64,000 nucleotides of DNA from Burkholderia sp. NRF60-BP8 (lineage in GTDB: Bacteria; Pseudomonadota; Gammaproteobacteria; Burkholderiales; Burkholderiaceae). The stretch covers positions 558,001-622,000 of the forward strand of contig NZ_CP013374.1 of assembly GCF_001522585.2 (NCBI RefSeq). Direction: 5' to 3'. Below, in pieces: positions 1 through 8,436 of the stretch. How positions within the stretch are numbered: the first letter of the stretch is position 1; every line of letters starts with the position of its first letter. The notes below the pieces were generated by a model. The model was not told the DNA's origin. It saw nothing but the letters and a program-made list of their open reading frames with translations, and did no database searches. Both the position numbers and the translations under genes were made by a program.

Positions 1-484
1 GCGCGCGCGTGTCCGTCTCGGTGATCATCGACGCGACCAGCACGCGCAGCACGTCGGTACTCGCGGCCGGATGGGCCGCATCGAGCACCGCATGCAGATA
101 CGCGCGCGCCGCCGCGCCGTCGCCGTCGAAATCCGCCGCCATCCGCGCGGCCAGTTGCGCGCCGAACCGCTCGGTCGCCTGCCCGAACAGCGCGTCCAGC
201 AACCCCTGCTTGTTCGCGAAGTGATATTGCAGTGCGCCTTTGGTCACGCCGGCACGCTCGGCCACCGTATCGAGCGTCAGCGCGGCCACGCCGTGATGCG
301 TCGCGATCTCCGACGCGGCCGCCAGCAATTGCGCACGCACCTGATCCGGCGCTTTTTTTCGCCGCACGCCGGTCGCGGCTGCCGCCGGCGCCGATGATCC
401 TTCAAGCGCCGGTGCAGCGGGCGTTTCAGCCGGTTCGACGGGCGCGGACACGTCGCGCGGCGCGGGTTCGAGGCGTTTTTTCAT
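1..484 (-). CDS. TetR/AcrR family transcriptional regulator (3' end outside window)
   Basis: The reading frame starts with ATG at 484 and runs off the left edge, so only the first 161 residues are visible. After a poorly conserved, Pro/Ala-rich leader of about 45 residues comes a typical TetR helix-turn-helix (around residues 50-95, with GVTKGALQYHFANKQGLLDALF). The C-terminal ligand-binding domain is only partly present. The gene is divergent from squalene-hopene cyclase, with about 50 bp between the two starts, so it may control that gene; this is inferred from position only. The long N-terminal leader is unusual for the family, and a later start cannot be excluded. Confidence 0.85.
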   Translation of the reverse strand, partial: MKKRLEPAPRDVSAPVEPAETPAAPALEGSSAPAAAATGVRRKKAPDQVRAQLLAAASEIATHHGVAALTLDTVAERAGVTKGALQYHFANKQGLLDALFGQATERFGAQLAARMAADFDGDGAAARAYLHAVLDAAHPAASTDVLRVLVASMITETDTRA

Positions 485-536
485 GGTGCGGATGGTAACA
501 CCGCGCGTCTCGATATAAACATTCCGTCTGGATGGT

Positions 537-2573
537 ATGATCCGCCGCATGAACAAATCGGCCCCCTCCCCCTGGTCCGCGCTCGACACTGCCATCGCCC
601 GTGGACGCGACGCACTCGTGCGCCTTCAGCAGCCCGACGGCAGCTGGTGTTTCGAACTCGAATCCGACGCGACGATCACCGCGGAATACATCCTGATGAT
701 GCATTTCATGGACAGGATCGACGACGTGCGCCAGGAGAAGATGGCGCGCTACCTGCGCGCGAACCAGCGGCTCGACACGCACGGCGCATGGGCGCTGTAC
801 GTCGACGGCGCGCCGGACGTGTCGTGCAGCGTGAAGGCGTATTTCGCGCTGAAGGCGGCCGGCGACAGCGAACACGCGCCGCACATGATCCGCGCGCGCG
901 ACGCGATCCTGAAGCTCGGCGGCGCGGCACGCTCGAACGTGTTCACACGCATCCTGCTCGCGACGTTCGGGCAAGTGCCGTGGCGCGCGACGCCATTCAT
1001 GCCGGTCGAATTCGTGCTGTTCCCGAAGTGGGTGCCGATCTCGATGTACAAGGTTGCGTACTGGGCGCGCACGACGATGGTGCCGCTGCTCGTGCTGTGC
1101 TCGCTGAAGGCGCGGGCGCGCAATCCGCGCAACGTCTCGATCCGCGAACTGTTCGTCACGCCGCCGGACGAAGAGCGCCGGTACTTCCCGCCCGCGCGCG
1201 GCATGCGCCGGCTGTTCCTCGCGCTCGACCGCACGGTCCGCCATATCGAGCCGCTGATACCGAAGCGCCTGCGGCAGCGCGCGATCCGGCATGCGCAAGC
1301 GTGGTGTGCGGAACGGATGAACGGCGAGGATGGGCTCGGCGGCATTTTCCCGCCGATCGTGTACAGCTATCAGATGATGCAGGTGCTCGGCTACCCGGAC
1401 GACCATCCGCTGCGGCGCGACTGCGAAAACGCGCTGGAGAAGCTGCTGGTCACGCGGCCGGACGGCAGTGTGTATTGCCAGCCGTGCCTGTCGCCGGTGT
1501 GGGACACCGCGTGGAGCACGATGGCGCTCGAGCAGGCGCGCGGTGTCGCGGCGCCGGAAACCGGCGAGTCGGCCGGCGCGCTGCGCGAACTCGATGCACG
1601 CATCGCCCGCGCGTACGACTGGCTGGCCGAGCGGCAGGTGAACGACCTGCGCGGCGACTGGGTCGAGAACGTCCCGGCCGACGTCGAGCCGGGCGGATGG
1701 GCGTTCCAGTACGCAAATCCGTATTACCCGGACATCGACGACAGCGCGGTCGTCACCGCGATGCTCGATCGGCGCGGCCGTACGCACCGCCATGCGGACG
1801 GTACGCACCCGTATGCGTCGCGCGTCGCACGCGCGCTCGACTGGATGCGCGGGCTGCAATCGCGCAACGGCGGCTTCGCGGCGTTCGATGCGGACTGCGA
1901 CCGCATGTACCTGAACGCGATCCCGTTCGCCGATCATGGCGCGCTGCTCGATCCGCCGACCGAGGACGTATCGGGCCGCGTGCTGCTGTGCTTCGGCGTG
2001 ACGAAGCGCGCGGAAGACCGCGCATCGCTCGCGCGCTGCATCGACTACGTGAAGCGCACGCAGCAGCCCGACGGCAGCTGGTGGGGCCGCTGGGGCACGA
2101 ACTACCTGTACGGCACGTGGAGCGTGCTGGCCGGCCTCGCGCTCGCCGGCGAGGACAAGTCGCAACCCTATATCGCACGCGCGCTCGACTGGCTGCGCGC
2201 GCGGCAGCATGCGGACGGCGGCTGGGGCGAGACGAACGACAGCTACATCGACCCGAAGCTGGCCGGCACGAACGGCGGCGAAAGCACGTCGAACTGCACC
2301 GCGTGGGCGCTGCTCGCGCAGATGGCGTTCGGCGACTGCGAATCCGATTCGGTGAAACGCGGCATCGCGTATCTGCAGTCGGTGCAGCAGGAAGACGGTT
2401 TCTGGTGGCACCGTTCGCACAATGCGCCGGGCTTTCCGCGCATCTTCTACCTGAAGTATCACGGCTATACCGCGTACTTCCCGCTGTGGGCGCTCGCGCG
2501 TTACCGGCGGCTGGCGGGTGCCGCCGCTGCTGCGCCGGCGGTCGTCGAAGCGGACGGCACGGCTATCGCTTGA
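537..2573 (+). CDS. shc: squalene-hopene cyclase
   Basis: This 678-residue protein cyclises squalene to hopene/diplopterol, the committed step of hopanoid synthesis, at the inner membrane. The family length fits. The catalytic DxDD motif (DIDD, residues 399-402) is present. Several QW repeats are visible, for example QQPDGSWCF near residue 31, QSRNGGFAAFD, QQPDGSWWGRWG and QHADGGWGE, plus the C-terminal GFPRIFYLKYHGY block. The start is at 537 or at the next in-frame ATG at 549; neither has a clear Shine-Dalgarno sequence. No other hopanoid genes (hpn) adjoin it, so it is a stand-alone copy. Divergent TetR gene upstream. Confidence 0.95.
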   Translation: MIRRMNKSAPSPWSALDTAIARGRDALVRLQQPDGSWCFELESDATITAEYILMMHFMDRIDDVRQEKMARYLRANQRLDTHGAWALYVDGAPDVSCSVKAYFALKAAGDSEHAPHMIRARDAILKLGGAARSNVFTRILLATFGQVPWRATPFMPVEFVLFPKWVPISMYKVAYWARTTMVPLLVLCSLKARARNPRNVSIRELFVTPPDEERRYFPPARGMRRLFLALDRTVRHIEPLIPKRLRQRAIRHAQAWCAERMNGEDGLGGIFPPIVYSYQMMQVLGYPDDHPLRRDCENALEKLLVTRPDGSVYCQPCLSPVWDTAWSTMALEQARGVAAPETGESAGALRELDARIARAYDWLAERQVNDLRGDWVENVPADVEPGGWAFQYANPYYPDIDDSAVVTAMLDRRGRTHRHADGTHPYASRVARALDWMRGLQSRNGGFAAFDADCDRMYLNAIPFADHGALLDPPTEDVSGRVLLCFGVTKRAEDRASLARCIDYVKRTQQPDGSWWGRWGTNYLYGTWSVLAGLALAGEDKSQPYIARALDWLRARQHADGGWGETNDSYIDPKLAGTNGGESTSNCTAWALLAQMAFGDCESDSVKRGIAYLQSVQQEDGFWWHRSHNAPGFPRIFYLKYHGYTAYFPLWALARYRRLAGAAAAAPAVVEADGTAIA

Positions 2574-2747
2574 ACGACCACGCGCTCGACCGCGCTGCGC
2601 GCGTCGAAACCCGGCGGAAACGAGACGAACGATGCGTCGCGCAGGTCGGCCGGCCGCGCGCCGCACTTGTGCGCGCGGCAGGATGCGGGACGGGATCGGC
2701 GTCTTCGACGTGGTGCGGTCTTGCGCCCGGCGAGACGATCGGCCGGA

Positions 2748-3410
2748 TCAGACGAAGCCCTCTTCGACCAGCGTGCAGCCGTGGGCCGTGATCTCGTGCC
2801 GCTGGCCCGAGCCGCCGACCACGCGGCTCCAGCTCTCGGACACGAGCACCGCGGCATCGCCGTCCGTACGCAGCGCGTAACGGAATCCGCCATACATGCC
2901 GGGCACCGCGAACCACATGCGCCCGGCTTGCGCGTCGAATTCGAGCAGCGTTTCGAGTTCGGGAAAACGCAGTGCGTCGACCCGCAGATGCGCGATGCGG
3001 CCACCGATCATGTCGTGGAAATGACGCTGGATGGCGCACAACGTGCCGTCGGGCACGACGCGCCGCGGCTGCGGCGTCAACAGCGCGACCAGATGCCGAT
3101 GCCCGCGCGACGCGGCAATGTCGACCGCGCGCTCGCCTCGCGCGTCCCGCAGCATGCGCCACGCGCCGAGCCGCAGCAATTCCGCGACGACTTCCTGCGG
3201 CGCGCCGCCATACGCGGCCTGATGCAGCGGCGCGTATAGCGACGTGCCGCCCGGCCGCGTCGCGTTGACGAGCGCGGGCTGTTGCGCGACACGCTCGATC
3301 AGTGTCGCCCATGCGCCGTCGCGCGCCGCATCGGCCAATGCGTGCCTGCTCGCCAGTTGCGCGTCGTCGAGCACGTCGGCGCCCGTGATTCCGTCCCATG
3401 CGATGCTCAA
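2748..3410 (-). CDS. ankyrin repeat domain-containing protein
   Basis: A 220-residue cytoplasmic protein without signal peptide or membrane segment. Ankyrin-like repeats occupy roughly residues 20-120 (blocks such as SLYAPLHQAAYGGAPQEVVAELLRLGA and ERAVDIAASRGHRHLVALL). The C-terminal half is a separate domain with conserved aromatic residues and no recognised motif. It is convergent with shc (174 bp between stops) and apparently monocistronic. Ankyrin repeats mediate protein-protein contacts; the partner cannot be told from the sequence. Confidence 0.8.
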   Translation of the reverse strand: MSIAWDGITGADVLDDAQLASRHALADAARDGAWATLIERVAQQPALVNATRPGGTSLYAPLHQAAYGGAPQEVVAELLRLGAWRMLRDARGERAVDIAASRGHRHLVALLTPQPRRVVPDGTLCAIQRHFHDMIGGRIAHLRVDALRFPELETLLEFDAQAGRMWFAVPGMYGGFRYALRTDGDAAVLVSESWSRVVGGSGQRHEITAHGCTLVEEGFV

Positions 3411-3500
3411 TCGGTTCTCCTCCGTCGCCCGGTGCGTCGCTCGCCGCGCACCGGATTGCCCGCCATCATAAGCATTTCCCGACGGGCGCGCGCGGCGGCG

Positions 3501-4670
3501 TTACCGCCCGTCGCCGAGCGATCCGAGGATCCGGTACGCGACCTTCACGCGGTCCTCGATCGGCACGTTGCCGTTCGCGAGCATCACGATCGCGATCCGC
3601 TTCGCGGGCACGAACGCGACATACGTGCTGAAGCCGCCGGTCGAACCCGTCTTGTTGATCCAGGTCGCGGGGTTCGGCGCGAGCGGCGGCTGGATCGCGC
3701 TGGCCGGCACCGCATCGAACAGCATCTTCGGCGCATTGCCCGCGAGCAGCGTGGGCAGCGCGACCGGGTACGGATACTGTTCCCAGATCAAATCCTGCGT
3801 CAGCGGGCCTGCGCGGAAGTAGCCGGTGTGCGTGCGTTCGATCGCGCGCTGCAGGCGCGGCGCGGTCTGGATCATCCCCATGTTCGCCTGCACGAAGCGC
3901 AGCAGGTCGGCCGCCGTGGTCCGCACGCCGTACGCCTGCTGCCACAGCATGCCTTGCGTCATCCGGGTCGGCTTGCCGTCCTTCGTGTAGCCCTGCGCAT
4001 AGTCGGCCATGCGCGCGTCGGGCACGTCGATGTAGGTGTGCGTCATCCCGAGCGCGGGAAAGAGCCGCTGCTCCATCAGCGTCGCGAAATCCCGGTGCAT
4101 CGCCTTCGCTGTGAGCCAGCCGAGCATGCCGATCGCGACGTTCGAATACTTGCGGTGCGTGCCGGGCGCATAGTCGGGCCGCCACGCGCCGAGATAGCGG
4201 ATCAGGCCCGCGTCGTCGCGGATGCCGTCCGGTACCTGCAGCGGCGTCCCGCCGGGCGTGTGCGTGCCGAGCTGAAGCAGCGTCACGACGCCGAACGGCT
4301 TGCCCTGCACCTCGGGCAGATATTTGGCCGCGGGGTCCGCGAGCGACAGTTCGCCGCCCTCCTGCGCGTCGGCGGCGAGCGTCGCGGTCAGCGTCTTGCT
4401 CACCGAGCCGATTTCGAACAGCGTGTCGCCGGTCACCGGCTTGCCGGTTTGCTTCGACATCACGCCGTAGTCGAACACGTAGGGCTTGCCGTCGGCGACG
4501 ATGCCGACCGCCATGCCGGGGATTGCGTACTGCTTCATCAGCGGCGCGATATGACGGGTGACGGTGTCGTGGAGGTCGTCCTGCGTGACGGCGGCCGCAC
4601 GACCGGCCGCGGCGGTCGCGCATGCGGCGACGAACAGGGTCGCGGCGAAGCGTGTCGCATTGAATCGCAT
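3501..4670 (-). CDS. class C (AmpC-type) serine beta-lactamase or related penicillin-binding esterase
   Basis: 389 residues with a cleavable signal peptide (about residues 1-27), so exported to the periplasm. All three active-site motifs of the class C/serine beta-lactamase superfamily are present in order: SxxK (S89-V-S-K92), YSN (175-177) and KTG (340-342). Length matches AmpC enzymes. The reaction expected is acylation and hydrolysis of beta-lactams by Ser89, with Tyr175 as base. No divergent ampR gene is adjacent, unlike the classical inducible arrangement, so expression may be constitutive or controlled elsewhere. A D,D-peptidase/esterase role remains possible. Confidence 0.88.
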   Translation of the reverse strand: MRFNATRFAATLFVAACATAAAGRAAAVTQDDLHDTVTRHIAPLMKQYAIPGMAVGIVADGKPYVFDYGVMSKQTGKPVTGDTLFEIGSVSKTLTATLAADAQEGGELSLADPAAKYLPEVQGKPFGVVTLLQLGTHTPGGTPLQVPDGIRDDAGLIRYLGAWRPDYAPGTHRKYSNVAIGMLGWLTAKAMHRDFATLMEQRLFPALGMTHTYIDVPDARMADYAQGYTKDGKPTRMTQGMLWQQAYGVRTTAADLLRFVQANMGMIQTAPRLQRAIERTHTGYFRAGPLTQDLIWEQYPYPVALPTLLAGNAPKMLFDAVPASAIQPPLAPNPATWINKTGSTGGFSTYVAFVPAKRIAIVMLANGNVPIEDRVKVAYRILGSLGDGR

Positions 4671-5067
4671 GAGTGCGGTTCCTTTCGATTCCAGATGGTT
4701 GCATGGACAACAGATCTGGCCGCGCTGCGCGGAGCGGGCGGCGGCCGGCCTGTCGAAGCAGGACTATCCGCTACCGCCCGGTCGCCAACAATCGACGATA
4801 TGTTGCGCGAGCCGAAAGAAAAACTTATGAAGTGCGCGACATGCCGGACGAGGCCGCGACGACGTCGGCGGCGCATGCCTGTTTTTTTCAGGAAAACCGG
4901 CCGGGTTTGACGGCATCGAATCCGGGCACATGCAGCCGATCGCCCGCGAACGCGTGCGCGCCGGCACGCGGCTCGCCCGGCAACTGCAACGCGTCACCTG
5001 CGCGATGGCGCTCGACATGCGAAAACGCGGCCGCCGCACGCCTGCGCATCGCCGGCCCGTGCGCGCA
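4671..5067. other. intergenic region, no gene seen
   Basis: About 400 bp between the divergent start of the beta-lactamase gene and the 3' end of the alpha/beta hydrolase gene. Overlapping open frames here have no conserved motif and look like GC-driven shadows. The stretch next to 4671 should carry the beta-lactamase promoter; I did not find a convincing -35/-10 pair or an AmpR-type operator. Confidence 0.5.
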
Positions 5068-5880
5068 TCACCCCGGCAGCCGGTCGAGAAACGCCAGCAT
5101 CGCCGCGTTGAACCGCACGGGCCGCTGCAGCGGCGCAAAATGGCTCACGCCGGGCAGGATCGTCAGCGTCGCGCCGGGAATCGTTCGCGCGAGGTACGCC
5201 GCATGCTCGGGCCGGATGAATTCGTCGTGCTCGCCCTGCACGATCGCAACCGGCACGGCGATCGCCGCGAGATCCTGCGCGGTGTAATTCGGTTGCGTGC
5301 GCATCATTTCGCTGACGGCGGCCACGAACGCGTCGAACTGGTCCGGTGTCGCGGACAGGTGCGCATAGTCCTTGCGATGTCGCGCGAAACAACGGTCGAT
5401 CAGCGGGCTCGGCACCATGTCCTTCGTGCCGCCCGGATCCATGTTGCACGCGAAGAAGAACACGCCGGCCGCGCGTTCCGGCGCACGGGCGGCCAGCACG
5501 AGCGCGATGCATGCGCCGTCGCTCCAGCCGACGAAACGTGCACGGTCGACCCGCAGCGCGTCGAGCACGGCCAGCACGTCCGATGCCATGCGTTCGTACG
5601 AGTAGGGTCGGTCGTCGCGCGTGCTGCGGCCGTGGCCGCGGCTGTCGATCACGATCGCGCGGTAGCCGGCCGCGCGCAGCGCCGGTACCTGGTTGCCCCA
5701 GTTGCCGCCATGGCCGAGGCCGCCGTGCAGCAGCACGACCGCCGGCCCCTGGCCGAACGACGCGTGCCAAATGCGCGCGCCGTCGTGGTCGAGCCATCCT
5801 TCGGCATCGGCCACCGGCAGCGGCGTGCCGCCGTGCGCGTCGAAGCGGACGAGTTCGTCGTCGTCGAATTCCGCATTCAT
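5068..5880 (-). CDS. alpha/beta-fold hydrolase
   Basis: 270 residues, cytoplasmic. The alpha/beta hydrolase hallmarks are clear: oxyanion-loop HGG (about residues 52-54), nucleophile elbow GWSDGA with Ser120, a DSRGHGRS block after strand 4, and a C-terminal GVSHFAP block supplying the catalytic His. The substrate is not evident. The closest look is to 2-hydroxymuconate-semialdehyde hydrolase-like and esterase enzymes. Monocistronic as far as visible, with a Shine-Dalgarno-like CTCGAGAGG upstream of the start on its own strand. Confidence 0.85.
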   Translation of the reverse strand: MNAEFDDDELVRFDAHGGTPLPVADAEGWLDHDGARIWHASFGQGPAVVLLHGGLGHGGNWGNQVPALRAAGYRAIVIDSRGHGRSTRDDRPYSYERMASDVLAVLDALRVDRARFVGWSDGACIALVLAARAPERAAGVFFFACNMDPGGTKDMVPSPLIDRCFARHRKDYAHLSATPDQFDAFVAAVSEMMRTQPNYTAQDLAAIAVPVAIVQGEHDEFIRPEHAAYLARTIPGATLTILPGVSHFAPLQRPVRFNAAMLAFLDRLPG

Positions 5881-5950
5881 CGTTCAGTCGTCCTCGAGAG
5901 GGAGACGCGCTTGCGATTGTAATGCGTGCGGCCGACGCCGCCGTCGCCGC

Positions 5951-6418
5951 TCAGGCCTGCGTCGACACCAGCCCGCCCGACGGCGAGCCGCCGGATTTTT
6001 CGAGCGCCGCGGCAAGTTGCGAGATCGCCGTCGCCAGCGCGGCTGAAATCGCGCTGGCTTCCGCACTCAGCGACTGCTGTTCGACGGCCGCGGCCGGGTC
6101 GTCCTTCGCGCGCTGGGCCGCGGTGGCCATCTGCCGCTCCAATGTCGCGAGCTGCTTCTGCAGCCGCTCGATCAGCGCCTTCAACTGGGCAACCGCCGGG
6201 TCTTCCGACGATGCGCCCGCCGCGCCGGACGTGGCGCCGGCGGCACCCGTCGAATCCTTCGTGCCGGTAGTGCTGGTGGTGCCGGTGGTGCCGCTCGAAC
6301 TCGTGGCGCTCGCGGCATCCGTTGCGCCGCCGGTGGACGACGTCGCGGCGGGCGGGTTCGCGGTCACGCCGCTGTCCGCGAGCGGCGATCGCGGGGTCGT
6401 GGAGAAATCGATCTGCAT
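5951..6418 (-). CDS. FlxA-like protein
   Basis: 155 residues. The first half is low complexity, rich in Thr, Ser, Gly and Ala (TSSSGTTGTTSTTGT). The second half is a predicted coiled coil (PAVAQLKALIERLQKQLATLERQMA) of the type seen in FlxA-like proteins, a family linked to flagellar regulons in enterics but of unknown role. A longer frame extends to 6706, but the ATG at 6418 (MQIDFSTT) begins the recognisable product. No strong Shine-Dalgarno sequence decides the start. Confidence 0.6.
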   Translation of the reverse strand: MQIDFSTTPRSPLADSGVTANPPAATSSTGGATDAASATSSSGTTGTTSTTGTKDSTGAAGATSGAAGASSEDPAVAQLKALIERLQKQLATLERQMATAAQRAKDDPAAAVEQQSLSAEASAISAALATAISQLAAALEKSGGSPSGGLVSTQA

Positions 6419-6820
6419 CGTGTCGGTCCGTGAGTCGTGTCGGTAAACCAAATGACAGGGGCGGAAATCGCCTTTCAATTGTTTACGGCATTCGTCACAC
6501 GAAACTTGAATATCGGGGGTCGGGTGGATTGCCGGACGATGACCGCCATTGATCGCGAAAGGGCCAGATTGGCGGCACGATGGCGCTGGTAAAATCGCCG
6601 CTTCGCCGGCCGGGATGCGCATGTCGGAGTCCTCTTTCCAGGCCCGATCGCCGATGCCGCCGGCTGCGACTCCGGGCCGGCATGCAACGTGTGCCGACAC
6701 CGGCATCGCGGCTTCCCGGAGCGCCTTTTCCGTTCGTCTGCGTGCGTGCCCCGCTCACTGCTCGAGCGGCGAACGCCGTGCGGCACACATTCACTTCATC
6801 ACGCATTCGAGGAACACACG

Positions 6821-6955
6821 ATGGCCCGCATCGGCGCCTTCTGCATCACGACGTGGCTCGCCGCCGCGATTCTCTACTTCGGCCAGCACTCCGTCGCGAT
6901 GATCGTGCTCAGCGGTGTCGTGGTATTCGGCGGGTTCGATCTGCTGCGTCCGTAA
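6821..6955 (+). CDS. small single-span membrane protein, 44 residues
   Basis: Begins at ATG 6821, preceded by GAGGA about 7 bp upstream. The product MARIGAFCITTWLAAAILYF... has one or two hydrophobic stretches (residues 6-20 and 25-40) and ends FGGFDLLRP. No family is recognised. Too short for certainty, but the good ribosome-binding site and the coherent hydrophobic pattern support translation. Confidence 0.5.
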   Translation: MARIGAFCITTWLAAAILYFGQHSVAMIVLSGVVVFGGFDLLRP

Positions 6956-7125
6956 CCGCGCGGCCTTGCAAGCCGGTGCGGGCGTACCGGGCGCTTCCGT
7001 CCTTGGCATCCTCGCGTGCGCGTCGCCGACTTGCGCGATCGACAACGCTTCGCCGAGCCGCTCGATGATGTTTTCCGCCATCTCATGGCTGATCGACAAG
7101 CCGCGAACGGAGCCCGCCACGCCCG

Positions 7126-8313
7126 TCAGCGCGGCAACGTCCTCAACGAAGACGGCCCGGCCGTCAGCGCGATCCGCTTGCCCGTGTCGCGCAGCTTGCC
7201 GCCCTCGACCGCATACAGCGCAAGCTGCCGTTCGACGTTGAACTGCACGATCACGTGCCGGCTGTCGGCGGTAAACACGATGCCCTGCGCGGCTTCGCCG
7301 CCCGGCGCCTCGCTCACCTTCACCGCCTGCCCGTCGCGGATTTCGAACAGCAGCACCCTGCCGAGCTTGTGGCGACCCGGGTTGTCGGCCGTCAGGTTCG
7401 AGCCGTCCATCGCCTGCACGGCGATCCACTTGCCGTTCGGAGAAATCGCGACGCCTTCCGGCAGCGACGGCACCGTCAAATACTGGACCGTGCGAAACGG
7501 CACGCGCGATACGTCGATCAACGCGACCGAATCGGCATCGCCCGCGAGCGTGCCGGTGTAACCCGGCAGCCCGGCGAGCCCGACGTTGCTGACGACGGCC
7601 CAGCGGTTGTCGCTCGACACGTCGATCGTGTACGGCGCAACGCCCGTGCTCAGGCGCGTGCCGCTGTCGGTCACGTTGCCGTCGTCGACGTTCAGCACCG
7701 CGATGCCCTGCTCGTCGCGCAGCGACACGAGCGCATGCTTGCCGTCGTGCGTGAAGCTGATCCCGGCCAACCGCTTCTTGCCGATTTTCAGGGTGCCGTC
7801 GAGCGTCACGTGCGTGCCGTCGATGCGCAGGATCGACACGCTACCATCGACGTTGGCGACGAGCGCGAGCCGGCCCGAGCGGTCGATCGCGATCCCTTGC
7901 GGATGCGTGCCGAGCTCGACGCGCGTAATCGCGGGCGGCGCGGTGTCGAGATTCACGACCTGCAGGAACGTGTCGAACATGAGCTGCTTCGCGGCCGTGT
8001 CATAGCGCGTCGGCGCACCGACGAGCGCGAGCTTCGCGTCGGGCGTGATCGCGACGGCCTGCGGCGGCCCCTGGATGCCGTTCTCGACGTCGACCTGCAG
8101 CGCGACCTTCGGCGGAAAGATGCTCGCGTCGAGAAGCGTCAGCGTATCCGCGGGCGGGGACGGCAGATAGGTGTCGCGACCCTCGACGCGCTGGTACTTG
8201 CCGTCGTTGCCGGACACGATCCAGTCGGCGGCGTGCACGGCAACGGCCGTCGTGGCGAAGGCCAGCGCGGCGAGCAGGCGCGCGCTGCGCGGGCGGAAGG
8301 GATTCGAATGCAT
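7126..8313 (-). CDS. secreted YncE/lactonase-like beta-propeller protein
   Basis: 395 residues counted from the ATG at 8313, which gives a good signal peptide (MHSNPFRPRSARLLAALAFATTAVAVHA). A longer frame to 8391 would bury it. The mature part is made of repeated seven-bladed propeller units (PQAVAITPDAKLALVGAP, PQGIAIDRSGRLALVANV, PEGVAISPNGKWIAVQAM), as in YncE and 6-phosphogluconolactonase-like proteins. Likely periplasmic. No catalytic residues can be assigned. Apparently not in an operon with the M81 gene upstream, from which it is separated by 123 bp. Confidence 0.8.
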   Translation of the reverse strand: MHSNPFRPRSARLLAALAFATTAVAVHAADWIVSGNDGKYQRVEGRDTYLPSPPADTLTLLDASIFPPKVALQVDVENGIQGPPQAVAITPDAKLALVGAPTRYDTAAKQLMFDTFLQVVNLDTAPPAITRVELGTHPQGIAIDRSGRLALVANVDGSVSILRIDGTHVTLDGTLKIGKKRLAGISFTHDGKHALVSLRDEQGIAVLNVDDGNVTDSGTRLSTGVAPYTIDVSSDNRWAVVSNVGLAGLPGYTGTLAGDADSVALIDVSRVPFRTVQYLTVPSLPEGVAISPNGKWIAVQAMDGSNLTADNPGRHKLGRVLLFEIRDGQAVKVSEAPGGEAAQGIVFTADSRHVIVQFNVERQLALYAVEGGKLRDTGKRIALTAGPSSLRTLPR

Positions 8314-8436
8314 GGCGGTCGGTTCTCCGGATCGGGTGCGGACGCAATGGATTGCCCGACCCTGCTGCCCGACGGGCCGGCGCCATCGCATGATGCCCGA
8401 AAGCGCGCGCGACCGGCGTCTTGCGCCCCGTTTCCG

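Noticed and set aside
426..2666. 746-residue minus-strand frame opposite squalene-hopene cyclase
   Set aside because: Arg/His-rich shadow of shc with no motif; the plus-strand product is unmistakable.
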